From Antarcticimicrobium sp. (lineage in GTDB: Bacteria; Pseudomonadota; Alphaproteobacteria; Rhodobacterales; Rhodobacteraceae), in contig NZ_JARGPK010000025.1 of the NCBI RefSeq assembly GCF_029212575.1, positions 1-55,279 of the forward strand: a DNA stretch of 55,279 nucleotides. The letters run 5' to 3'. Shown one piece after another: positions 25,323-33,845 of this stretch. Position numbers and translations under genes: made by a program. How positions within the stretch are numbered: the stretch's first letter is position 1; each line of letters begins with the position of its first letter. Under the pieces are notes generated by a model. It worked only from the letters and a program-made list of their open reading frames with translations. It made no database searches and was not told where the DNA came from.

Positions 25323-27698
25323 ATGCGCAAAGCCAAGACACAACCACCGAAAATAGGGGCGCTGGCGCTGATCCTGCTCAACAAGAAATTCTGGGGGTTT
25401 CATTTGCTTGCGGTCGTGGTGATCTGTCTGGCCGGGCTGCTCTACATGGGCGACGCGACATATGACGAGGCCCCGCCGATCCCGCGGTTCACCACCGCGG
25501 CGGGCGAGGCTGTGGTAACCCCCGCGCAGATCCATCGGGGTGAGCGCGTGTTCCATCTTCGCGGATTGATGAGCTATGGCTCGTTCTGGGGGGACGGCGC
25601 GGAACGGGGGCCGGATTTCACCGCCGACGCGCTGCACCGTACCGTCGTCGCGATGCGCGACCACTATGCACGCGAGGTCTATGGCGCGACTTCCTTTGAG
25701 GCCCTCGCCATCTACGAGGCCGACGCCATCGCCGCGCGGGTGCGCCGCGAGGTGCATACCAATACCTACGATCCGGCCGCCGGTCTTGTGACCCTGACCG
25801 CCGCGCAGGCCGCCGCCTTCGAGGCGGTCGCCCTCCATGTCGAGCGGATGTTCACCGACCCCACCTATGACGAGCTGTTCCAGACCGGGTATCTGACCGA
25901 CCGCGACCAGATCCGCGATCTTTCGGCGTTCTTTTTCTGGGGCGCCTGGGTCGCTGCGGCGGATCGGCCGGGCGAGCGTTACAGCTATACCCACAACTGG
26001 CCGTTCGATCCTGATGCGGGCAATACGCCGACCTCGGCCACCTACCTGTGGAGCATCCTGTCGGTTCTGGCGCTGTTTCTGGGCATCGGGCTGGTACTCT
26101 ATATCTACGGGCAGATGAAGACCCTGCAATACGACCCCTTCGCGGGCGGCACGGCGCAGTCGCTGACCACCTATGACCTTGAAAAAGGGCTTGTCCGCAA
26201 GACCCAGCGCGCGACCTACAAGTTCTTCGCACTGGCGATGCTGGCCTTCGGCGCGCAGGTGCTCGCGGGGATCGGTGCCGCGACGGATTTCGTGCGGCCC
26301 TTTGGCCTGGTCCTTGGCGACCTGCTGCCCTTCACGGTGCTGCGCAGCTATCACACGCTGTTCCAGATCTATTGGTTCTTCATGTGTTGGGTCGGCTACA
26401 CGATCTTCTTCCTGCCGCGCCTTGCGCCGGTGCCGCGGGGACAAAAGGCGTTGATCGACCTGCTGTTCCTGTGTTGCTTCACCGTCGGGGCCGGGGCGCT
26501 GATCGGGATCTTCCTGGGCCAGACGGGCCGGTTGACCGGGGCCGCAGCCTACTGGTTCGGCAGCCAGGGCTGGGAGTTCATGGAAATGGGCCGCGCCTTT
26601 CAGATCCTGCTGCTGGCGGCCTTTGCGCTTTGGATCGTGATCATCTATCGCGGCATCCGCCCCTGGCTGACCCGGCACAACCTGTGGTCGGTCCCGGCCT
26701 GGCTGCTCTATGGCAGCGGCGTGATGGTGTTCTTTCTGTTCTTCGGGCTTCTGGTCACCCCCGACACCAATTTCGCCATCACCGATTTCTGGCGCTGGAT
26801 GGTGGTGCACATGTGGGTCGAGGTGACCTTCGAGGTGTTCACCACGGTGATCGTGGCCTACATGCTGGTGCAGATGGGGCTGATCACCCGGGTGATGGCC
26901 GAACGGGTGATCTTTCTGGCCGTGATGCTGTTTCTGGTCACGGCCACGGTCGGCATCGCCCACAATTTTTACTGGATCGCCAAGCCGACCGGCGTGATCG
27001 CCTTCGGCAGCGTATTCTCGACGCTGCAGGTGTTGCCGTTGCTGCTGCTGACACTGGATGCCTGGCGGATGCGCCAGGAAAGGACCCGCGCGACGGCCTT
27101 CCAGGCATCCGGCAGCCAGAGGTTCATCATGAACGAGGTCTGGTACTTCATCCTCGCTGTCAACTTCTGGAACGTGTTCGGCGCCGGCGTCTTCGGCTCG
27201 ATGATCAACCTGCCCGTGGTGAACTATTTCGAGCATTCGACCTATCTGACCGGCAACCACGCCCATGCGGCGATGTTCGGGGTCAAGGGCAATATCGCCC
27301 TGGGCGGCATGCTGTTCTGCTGTCAGCACCTGTTCGAGACCGAAAGCTGGAACCGCCGACTGCTCCGGACCGCCTTCTGGTCGCTCAACATCGGCATCGC
27401 GCTGATGATGTTCCTCGACCTGCTGCCGGTGGGGATCTACCAACTGGTCATCGTGCTGCAGGACGGGCTCTGGTACGCCCGCTCGCAGGAGATCATTCAA
27501 GGCGCGGTGTTCCGGTCGTTCACGATCTTCCGGTCGCTTGGCGGCACGGTCTTCGTGCTGGGCGGGGTGCTGCCGATGATGTGGTTCGTGCTGTCCCGCG
27601 GCCGCCATCTGCGCCGCACCGTCCTTGAGGACACCGGCGATTGGTCACCCCGCGCAGACGGCTGGGCCGCGGCCGGCGATACCCCCGAACAAAGCTGA
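25323..27698 (+). CDS. Quinol NO reductase homologue with NO dismutase-like active site (Nod-like)
   Basis: This 791-residue protein has the qNOR layout: one N-terminal membrane helix (25-43), a periplasmic domain (about 45-235), then 13 or so helices. Haem ligands are likely H344 (RSYH) and H646/H648 (NHAHAAMFG). In the FeB site H496 and E500 (HMWVE) and H547 are kept, but the next residue, normally His, is N548 (AHNFYW), and the conserved Glu 21 positions on is Q569. Spacing matches Geobacillus qNOR H508/E512/H559/H560/E581 exactly (offset 12). The His-to-Asn change is the reported mark of Nod, which is proposed to split 2 NO into N2 and O2. The companions alkB and P450 consume O2. A divergent qNOR remains possible, so I leave the gene symbol blank. 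Confidence 0.8.
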   Translation: MRKAKTQPPKIGALALILLNKKFWGFHLLAVVVICLAGLLYMGDATYDEAPPIPRFTTAAGEAVVTPAQIHRGERVFHLRGLMSYGSFWGDGAERGPDFTADALHRTVVAMRDHYAREVYGATSFEALAIYEADAIAARVRREVHTNTYDPAAGLVTLTAAQAAAFEAVALHVERMFTDPTYDELFQTGYLTDRDQIRDLSAFFFWGAWVAAADRPGERYSYTHNWPFDPDAGNTPTSATYLWSILSVLALFLGIGLVLYIYGQMKTLQYDPFAGGTAQSLTTYDLEKGLVRKTQRATYKFFALAMLAFGAQVLAGIGAATDFVRPFGLVLGDLLPFTVLRSYHTLFQIYWFFMCWVGYTIFFLPRLAPVPRGQKALIDLLFLCCFTVGAGALIGIFLGQTGRLTGAAAYWFGSQGWEFMEMGRAFQILLLAAFALWIVIIYRGIRPWLTRHNLWSVPAWLLYGSGVMVFFLFFGLLVTPDTNFAITDFWRWMVVHMWVEVTFEVFTTVIVAYMLVQMGLITRVMAERVIFLAVMLFLVTATVGIAHNFYWIAKPTGVIAFGSVFSTLQVLPLLLLTLDAWRMRQERTRATAFQASGSQRFIMNEVWYFILAVNFWNVFGAGVFGSMINLPVVNYFEHSTYLTGNHAHAAMFGVKGNIALGGMLFCCQHLFETESWNRRLLRTAFWSLNIGIALMMFLDLLPVGIYQLVIVLQDGLWYARSQEIIQGAVFRSFTIFRSLGGTVFVLGGVLPMMWFVLSRGRHLRRTVLEDTGDWSPRADGWAAAGDTPEQS

Positions 27699-27706
27699 AA
27701 CCGCCT

Positions 27707-27733
27707 GGTGCCGGGCCCCTTGGACCCGGCGCC
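27707..27733. terminator. Bidirectional hairpin between the Nod-like gene and the FNR-type gene
   Basis: GGTGCCGGG pairs with CCCGGCGCC (one G-U) around a nine-base loop, exactly between the two convergent stop codons. There is no T tract, so it may act as a transcript end stabiliser or weak terminator. Confidence 0.45.
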
Positions 27734-27735
27734 GG

Positions 27736-28428
27736 TCACCGCCGGGCGACCTTCGGCCTGGGCGCGGCGGGAAACTCGATGCGGCGCCCCGAGGCCCGCA
27801 GCACCCCGTCACGCTCCAGTTGCGACACCAGCCGCGAGAGGGTCTCGGGGGCGACGCCGATCAGGTCGGCAAGGTCCTGCCGGGGCATCGGCAGCCTAAG
27901 GCGGCGGCAGTCTTCGGCGTCTTCGCCGAAGGCCTCCGTGAGGCGGCCCAACAGCTCTGACAGCCGGTCCTTGTTCGACACCGTCTCCCTGCTCCTCAAC
28001 CGGTCGCGGCACTGGTCCAGCCCGTCCGCGCAGCGCTTGGCGATCCGGGCCAGAACCGCCGGGCTGGCCCGGATCACGTTTCGTGCATCGCGTTCGCCCA
28101 CGGTACAGACCCGGGAGGGCATCAACGCCGAGGCCTCGGTGCTGTGTTCGCTGCCCTTCAGAAAGGCGCGGTAGCCGATGATCTCGCCCGGGTACGCCAG
28201 CCGGAGCAGGCTGGAGGTGCCATCCGGCCCGAGACTGCGGATCGCGAACAGCCCGCGGGAGACGCAATAGACCGACCGGCATTCGCTGCCCTGGTGATAC
28301 AGCGTGTCGCCCGCCGCCAACTCGCGTCGCGTGAAGTTCTTGGACAGCAGCGAGACCGAACAGGCCGGCAGCGGCTGCCATATGCTGTCGGTGTAAAAGC
28401 GGCAGTTGCCGCAGGGGTGATCAGACAT
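27736..28428 (-). CDS. Crp/Fnr-family regulator with N-terminal cysteines
   Basis: This 230-residue regulator has a cyclic-nucleotide-binding-like domain (residues ~25-140) and a C-terminal winged helix with DLADLIGVAPETLSRLVSQLE, the FNR/FixK form of recognition helix. The N-terminus carries HPCGNC (C6, C9) and a third Cys in PACSV, with ECRSVYC further on; FNR proteins bind an O2-sensitive [4Fe-4S] cluster through a similar N-terminal set plus one internal Cys. It is convergent with the P450-alkB-Nod-like genes and a good candidate to regulate them under low oxygen or nitrogen oxides. Effector not shown. Confidence 0.85.
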   Translation of the reverse strand: MSDHPCGNCRFYTDSIWQPLPACSVSLLSKNFTRRELAAGDTLYHQGSECRSVYCVSRGLFAIRSLGPDGTSSLLRLAYPGEIIGYRAFLKGSEHSTEASALMPSRVCTVGERDARNVIRASPAVLARIAKRCADGLDQCRDRLRSRETVSNKDRLSELLGRLTEAFGEDAEDCRRLRLPMPRQDLADLIGVAPETLSRLVSQLERDGVLRASGRRIEFPAAPRPKVARR

Positions 28429-29034
28429 CCTGTGCTCCGCCTATGCCGCGACCGATGCGGCGCGGTCCCGTCGCCCGCCAGGGCAGTTCCGGCAGGTGCC
28501 TTCGCGCATTCGTGGCAAAGACACCGCCTCCGGGTCTGCGACGGCGGTGCGCAATCCGCCGATCCCCATGCAACACGGGTCCGCATGTCCGGTCGGGATG
28601 AGGGGTGTGCCTTTCCATCGGGTCATGCCCCATATTGCCCGATACCCTCGGCGCATCAATCGGCCGAAATGACGCGCCCGGAGGGGGGGACGCGCCTGCG
28701 TTCGGACCACGGGCATGACCGGAACCCGGGCGCCTCACACCTTGGCTGACATCAATGCCGGGTTCATGCGGCAGGTCTTCGACGCGACGCCGTGAAAGCG
28801 GGAAACACCCATACATCGTCACGGCCGATCTGATGTTCTCGGGCTCATCTAGAAGTCCCGAAAGAAAGATACTTGGGCCGCTTGGGACCGCAATTTCCGA
28901 GCAAGCGGCTCCGGTCCCGATCGTGATCCCGCAGCGTGCGCCCCGATTGCAAAAGGATCATCATGACCGTCACCGCGAGAGGGACGGTCGGACGCGCTCC
29001 GAACTGACGCCAGATGATGGTCCGCAAGGGCTTT
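28429..29034. other. Gene-poor stretch
   Basis: About 600 bases with no convincing gene. On the minus strand near 28500-28530 a frame reads VFATN then, in a neighbouring frame, cysteines and a histidine in an order reminiscent of a class I cytochrome c haem motif, but the frames do not join. The region may be a decayed gene. Confidence 0.3.
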
Positions 29035-29755
29035 TCATTTCCGATCAGGCGTAGGCGACGACGCCACCCAGGCGTCATCGGCGGCGCCTGTCATGTTTCC
29101 TGCCGCATCCATACCAACCGCGTGGACGATGCCCGGGTGATTGACGTGTCCGCGGGCGCTGATTTCGCGCGCCATACCGTGCGCTGCGAGATCTGCGATC
29201 ACATCGTCGCCGATACCGGCGTGCACCCTTGGCCGGATGAACGGAGCGGATACGAGGGTTTCAAGGCAGACTCCAGTATCCGCCGCGCAGCCGCACGCCT
29301 TCGACCAGCGCCTTGGCGGTTTCTCCGCGCGTGATGCTGTTGGCGCCGAGCCGCCCGAAGTCCCGCAACAGGCCCGCGAGTTTGGGATGCCTGAAATGCT
29401 CCGGTGCCCGTGAGTGGGCCGGGTCTGCGCCGCAATAGGGGCGCGCCCCGCCCTCGCCCAACGCATCGACGCGCAATGCCCAGACCTCGCGCAGATGCTG
29501 GGGCGGGGCAAAACCGTTTTCCGCGAGCCGCGCAGCCGGTTCGGCGACCTGCGCCAGCGGCAGGCGCCCGTGCTGAGCGTGCAATCGTTCCAGCGCCTGC
29601 GGCAGGCCGGGCAATCCGGCCAGGGCCAGCCCCACATCCTCCAGCGGAGCGCCTGCGGGCGACGGCAAGTCGTCGGGAACCGCACTGGCGCCATCAATGG
29701 CGGCACAACGGCCATCGGCGCCCCGCCACAGGATCTGCGCGCGCCCCAGAAGGCT
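29035..29755 (-). pseudogene. Gamma-glutamyltransferase remnant
   Basis: Two pieces of a gamma-glutamyltransferase (GGT) are visible in different frames. The first (about 29755-29270) contains GLPGLPQALERLHAQHGRLP and LAENGFAPP, then GANSITRGETAKALVEG. The second (about 29270-29038) reads RPRVHAGIGDDVIADLAAHG and continues through GHVNHPGIVHAVGMDAAGNM, the GGT C-terminus. The N-terminus and the middle with the autocatalytic Thr are deleted. GGT next to a peptide-type ABC transporter suggests an ancestral glutathione or gamma-glutamyl-peptide use locus. Confidence 0.65.
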
Positions 29756-29874
29756 GGTGTTGGCGGGGTCGAGGCGATGCCGACCTTCAGCGTTCCGCCG
29801 TCTTGCGGCGCCTGCGCCGGACTGGAGAGCATCAGCCCGACCATCGCCGGTGAGGCAAGGACATGTTTCAACAT
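29756..29874 (-). pseudogene. Peptide ABC solute-binding protein, N-terminal remnant
   Basis: Forty codons encode a signal peptide (LASPAMVGLMLSSPAQA) and the start of a family 5 solute-binding protein (QDGGTLKVGIAS). The frame then runs straight into gamma-glutamyltransferase sequence in another frame. The binding protein is therefore lost. It lies 42 bases downstream of dppB. Confidence 0.65.
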
Positions 29875-29916
29875 CGTTTTTTCTCCTGCTGTTGAGAAAT
29901 GACCGGTTCTCTCCGG

Positions 29917-30865
29917 TCATTTTAGTTTCACGCGGGGGTCCAGGAACCGGTAGCTGATGTCGACCAGCAGGCTCACGAAGACATAGACAATGGCGGCAAA
30001 CAGAACGACGCCCCGGATCAGGGCATAATCGCGCTCATAGACGGCGGTGACGGCCAGCTTGCCGATGCCGGGCCAGGCAAAGATGGTTTCGGTCAGCATC
30101 GCGCCCTCCAGAAGCCCGCCGAACTGAAGACCGATGATGGTCACGGTCGGGATCATGGCGTTCTTCAGCACGTGCAGGCCGACCACGACCCGTTCCGGCA
30201 CCCCCTTGGCGCGGACCGTTCGCACGTAATCCTGGGACAGCTGTTCGATCATCTCGGCACCCACCAGCCGCGTCAGGTTGGCGGCCATCGCGGTTCCCAG
30301 CGTCAGCGCCGGCATGAAAAGATGCTGGATCGCCGCCCAGGGGTCGGAGAAGACTGCGACGTGCCCCATCGAGGGCAGCAGGCAAAGCATTTGAGAGAAG
30401 AACAGGATCAGCAGGATCCCGAACCAGAAGTTCGGAACCGAAATACCAAAAAGCGCGACGCCCATAGCGCCGAAATCCAGAAGCGTACCGCGATAAAGCG
30501 CGGCGATGATGCCGGCCGGGATCGAGATCACGATCGCAACGATGGCGCTGGCAAAGGCAAGAAGCAGCGTCGCGGGAAACCGGTCCGCGATCATTTTCAG
30601 GATCGGTTCCTTGGTATAAAGCGAACTGCCGAAGTCGCCGGTCAGGATATTTCCGAGCCAGGTGAAGTACTGCACCACGATTGGCTGGTCCAAACCGTAT
30701 TTGGCGCGCAAGGCCGCCTCGACCACGGTGTCGGAATGACCCTCGCCCATCAGCACGTCGACCGGGTCGCCAGGCACAAGATGCACGAGCGAAAACACCA
30801 GAACCGACAGGATCAGCAGAACCGGAACAAGCTGCAGCAGTCGGCGAACAATGAATTTTCAGCAT
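29917..30865 (-). pseudogene. Peptide/glutathione ABC permease DppB-like, frameshifted at codon 3-4
   Basis: The main frame encodes a DppB/GsiC-type permease (ending YRFLDPRVKLK) with about six membrane helices and the EAA-like loop GAEMIEQLSQDYVRTVRAKG. The natural ATG at 30865 overlaps the dppF stop (TGATG). Reading from it gives MLK and then leaves frame; one A less in the AAAA at 30856-30859 restores MLKFIVRRLLQLVPVLLILS and joins the open frame. As sequenced, translation could only begin at an internal GTG (30798), losing most of the first helix. Either a true inactivating indel or a sequencing error in a short homopolymer. Confidence 0.75.
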
Positions 30866-31875
30866 CACGCCTCTCCTTCCGCGGTGTTCCAGATCGGACC
30901 GCGCGGAACTTCATCAAGCCGGACGCAGGCCGCGGCGCGCCCGTCGCCCGCCGAGGCCATCGCAGGCACCGCCTCTGCGCAGGCCGCAACGGCGTGGGGG
31001 CAACGTGTCCGGATGGCACAGCCCGAAGGCGGGGTAAGAGGGCTGGGCACCTCCCCTTCAAGCAACGCGTGCTGGCCCGGATGGGCCGGATCCGGGATCG
31101 GCACCGCCGAGATCAGCGCACGGGTGTAGGGGTGCGCCGGATCCGTGAACACCGCTTCGGTGGGGCCGGTTTCGACGACCCGGCCCAGATACATCACTGC
31201 CAGCCGGTCGCAGAAGGCGCGCACCACGGCCAGATTGTGCGAGATGAACAGAAAGCTCAGCCCCAGATCCGCGCGCAACTCGCCAAGCAGGTTCAGGATC
31301 TGCGCCTGCACCGACACGTCGAGCGCGGAAACCGCCTCGTCGGCGATCAGCAGCTTGGGCTCGGGGGCAAGCGCCCGCGCGATGCATATGCGCTGACGCT
31401 GGCCGCCCGAGAATTCGTGCGGATAGCGTCCGTAATCCGCCGCACTCAGCCCGACCCGCTCCAGCAGCGCCTGGGCCTTTCTGCTGCGGTCGTGGCCCTT
31501 GATCCCATCTGCGATCGACGCGCCGACACTGCGGCGGGGATTCAGCGCCCCGAACGGGTCCTGAAGCACGATCTGCATGTCGCGCCGCAGCGCAGCGAGT
31601 TCGGCGGCCCTGGCCGTTCCGACATCGCGCCCCTGGAAGGTGACCCGCCCGACCGAGGGCTTGTAAAGGTGCAAGATCGTGCGCGCGAGGGTGGATTTTC
31701 CGCAGCCGCTTTCGCCGACGATGCCCAGGCTTTCGCCCGGATAAAGCTCAAGATCGACATTCTCGACGGCGTGAAGCCATTGCGAGGGACGGCCAGGAAC
31801 ATCCGTGGCAACCGCAAATCTCTGGCTCAGCCCCTCGACGTACAGAAGCGGGTCAACTTTGTACGCTTCATTCAT
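30865..31875 (-). CDS. Peptide-type ABC transporter ATPase (DppF-like)
   Basis: This 336-residue ATPase energises import of peptides, nickel or glutathione. Walker A is GESGCGKSTLAR, the signature FSGGQRQRICIARAL, and Walker B LLIADEAVSALD. The C-terminal oligopeptide extension (HPYTRALISAVPIPDP) with a Cys-rich tail (CAIRTRCPHAVAAC) is typical of the second ATPase of Dpp/Opp systems. It overlaps dppD by four bases. Confidence 0.88.
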   Translation of the reverse strand: MNEAYKVDPLLYVEGLSQRFAVATDVPGRPSQWLHAVENVDLELYPGESLGIVGESGCGKSTLARTILHLYKPSVGRVTFQGRDVGTARAAELAALRRDMQIVLQDPFGALNPRRSVGASIADGIKGHDRSRKAQALLERVGLSAADYGRYPHEFSGGQRQRICIARALAPEPKLLIADEAVSALDVSVQAQILNLLGELRADLGLSFLFISHNLAVVRAFCDRLAVMYLGRVVETGPTEAVFTDPAHPYTRALISAVPIPDPAHPGQHALLEGEVPSPLTPPSGCAIRTRCPHAVAACAEAVPAMASAGDGRAAACVRLDEVPRGPIWNTAEGEA

Positions 31876-32852
31876 AAAGCCAGCACCTCACCATGCGCCG
31901 CGTCCCGGTTCGGACCGGCGGTTCCGACTTGCATGTCTCCATCGCCTGCGCACAGCGAGGACGGAAAGGACAGCCGTCGGGCAAGTTCCGCATCGACGGC
32001 GCGCTGCCTTCCATTGTGGGCATCGGCCTGCCATCGGGAACGCGATCGACCCGGGGGACCGAAGCGAGCAGCCCTTGGGTATAGCTCCCGGGGGTCCGCG
32101 AACAAGGCCGCCGTCGGCGCCTCCTCGACAATCCGACCGGCATACATGACGGCGATCCGGTCGGCGGTTTCCGCCACCACCCCGATATCGTGGGTGATCA
32201 GGACCACCGCGGTTCCGAACTCATCGCGCAGCTGGTCGATCAGGGCCAGGACCTGGGCCTGGACAGTCACATCGAGCGCCGTCGTCGGCTCGTCCGCCAC
32301 CAGCACAGCCGGACTGCACGAGAGCGCCGTCGCGATCATGACCCGTTGACGCATCCCGCCCGACAACTCGTGCGGATATTGGCGCAGTCGGCGTTCGGCA
32401 TCCGAAATCCCTACGCGGCCGAGCATCTTCGCGGCATGATCGCGCGCCGCCCGCCTGCCCATATCGGTGTGCAGGCGGATCGCTTCGGTGAGTTGGAAGC
32501 CGACGGTCAGAACCGGGTTGAGCGAGGTCATCGGCTCTTGAAAGATCATCGCGATCTTGCTGCCGCGGATCTTGGCCAATGCGGTGGCATCCATGCCGGT
32601 CAGGCGGTTGCCGTCAAGCTCGACTTCGCCCCCGACTACCGGCACCAGGCCAAGTAGCGACAAGGCAACCGTGGATTTGCCGCTGCCGGATTCTCCCACG
32701 ATCGCAAAGGTCTCGCGCGCGTTCAGATCGAAGGAGACGCCGTTGACCGCATGGATCGACGCCTCGTCAAGATCATAGCGAACCAAAACATCCCGAACGG
32801 TCAGGACCGGCCTTGCCCCGTTGATCCGTGTCTCGCTTGTGAGTTGCTGCAC
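31872..32852 (-). CDS. Peptide-type ABC transporter ATPase (DppD-like)
   Basis: This ATPase of about 326 residues has Walker A GESGSGKSTV, signature LSGGMRQRVMIATAL and Walker B VLVADEPTTALD, followed by a Dpp-type C-terminal tail with cysteines. I chose GTG 32852 because GCAGGAGG lies seven bases upstream. That ribosome binding site is inside a perfect inverted repeat. It is now the first gene of the operon; the second permease (dppC) expected in such systems is absent. Confidence 0.85.
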   Translation of the reverse strand: MQQLTSETRINGARPVLTVRDVLVRYDLDEASIHAVNGVSFDLNARETFAIVGESGSGKSTVALSLLGLVPVVGGEVELDGNRLTGMDATALAKIRGSKIAMIFQEPMTSLNPVLTVGFQLTEAIRLHTDMGRRAARDHAAKMLGRVGISDAERRLRQYPHELSGGMRQRVMIATALSCSPAVLVADEPTTALDVTVQAQVLALIDQLRDEFGTAVVLITHDIGVVAETADRIAVMYAGRIVEEAPTAALFADPRELYPRAARFGPPGRSRSRWQADAHNGRQRAVDAELARRLSFPSSLCAGDGDMQVGTAGPNRDAAHGEVLAL

Positions 32853-32859
32853 CTTCGGT

Positions 32860-32889
32860 CCTCCTGCAGCAAAGAGTTGCTGCAGGAGG
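32860..32889. repeat. Perfect 13-bp inverted repeat over the dppD ribosome binding site
   Basis: CCTCCTGCAGCAA-AGAG-TTGCTGCAGGAGG is a flawless hairpin with a four-base loop. One arm is the AGGAGG of dppD. It coincides with the point where the truncated LysR gene ends, so it may mark a deletion junction; it would also hide the ribosome binding site in the mRNA. Confidence 0.8.
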
Positions 32890-33232
32890 GACGGGCGCAC
32901 CCGAACCTGAGCTCGCCCACCCGTCCTTTCGACAACTGATCGGTTATGCGTGTCAGATTGTGCAGCCCGTCCAGCAGGTTTTGCACCTCGGCGCGGATTG
33001 CCTCGGCGCGCCGGGTTGTGACCAGCCGCCCGTTGACCCGGTTGAAAAGCTCGAATCCAAGCTTTTCCTCCAGCCGGGCGAGAGTCCGGCTGATCGCGGG
33101 CTGGGTGACGCCGAGCAAGCGCGCCGCTTCGGAGGCGGAGCCGGTTTCGAATATTGCGGCCAAAGTCTCGAGTTCACGTAATCTCACACCGGCCCCCCTG
33201 GATAGCCCTGCTTCAAGTCGGTCAGTAGACAA
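32890..33232 (-). pseudogene. LysR-family regulator, truncated after the DNA-binding domain
   Basis: The first ~100 residues are a clear LysR winged helix (RELETLAAIFETGSASEAAR, then GVTQPAISRTLARLEEKLGF) and the linker up to GELRFGC, where the effector domain should begin. The frame then runs into the dppD leader. The whole effector domain is missing. The start may be GTG 33187 or an ATG at 33232. Confidence 0.8.
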
Positions 33233-33845
33233 TACTCAGGGCAGGCCAGTCGCCCCAGGATCGGAGGGTTGTCCGCGCAACCCGATGTATGTTCAAACGG
33301 TATCCCCTACATGGGTGTTGGCAGCAACGGCGATAATCGCCGCGACGTTCACGACCCGGCGCCCTGGCGGATCTTCCGATAGCGCATCGCGCTCTTTTTT
33401 TAATAAGTGCCAAAATTGTCCCGCCAGGGGTGGAGTCGCCCCAAAATAGTGCGATCTTAAGTCTGTGGCCGCTGCGCTACAGTCCAATCACAGGTTCATC
33501 GGACAGTGAAAAACCAATTCCCGCGCGATACAATTAATTGGAAATTTCGCCACAGACTAAAAAAACAGCATCGCCAGAGATTCTGTTCTCTGGTTTTCCA
33601 AAGGTTTCTTGAATGATTGTTCTTCGTGCCTTCGTTGCTGCCATATTTTGTTTTGGGCTGTACAGTGGCCCCCTGCTTTCCGAGACATCGGCCCCGCGTC
33701 AGGCGCTGTTCCAAGCCATGCTGAAAACCCCTCCGACCAGGACGTAATGCTGCGGTATGCCCGGCAGGCGGTGAAAGAGGCGTTGTTGCAGAACTCGGTG
33801 GCAGGGGGATTCACGGCGTGAATCCGGTAGGTTAAGACGCGGGGC
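33233..33845. other. Unassigned region between LysR remnant and IS remnants
   Basis: About 610 bases of lower GC than the neighbours. A minus-strand frame (33487-33293) reads smoothly (FWHLLKKERDALSEDPPGRR) but I know no family for it. No intact gene is called. Confidence 0.3.

Noticed and set aside
25137-27608. Long minus-strand open frame opposite the Nod-like gene
   Set aside because: Product is His/Gln/Asp/Arg-rich without hydrophobic core, typical of antisense frames in GC-rich DNA.
25323-27698. Ordinary respiratory qNOR
   Set aside because: Fold and spacing agree, but His560 to Asn and Glu581 to Gln (Geobacillus numbering) argue against a standard NO reductase. Not fully excluded; kept as the alternative.
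28421-28822. Cytochrome c-like gene on the minus strand
   Set aside because: A suggestive VFATN and separate Cys/His codons occur in different frames; no frame contains a CxxCH with a surrounding cytochrome fold.
30853-30865. Programmed frameshift in dppB
   Set aside because: AAAA is short, there is no slippery heptamer or downstream pseudoknot that I can see, and the locus is otherwise decaying. Indel or error is simpler.
33293-33487. Small minus-strand gene (about 64 codons)
   Set aside because: Reads smoothly but has no recognisable family or ribosome binding site, and lies in a debris zone.
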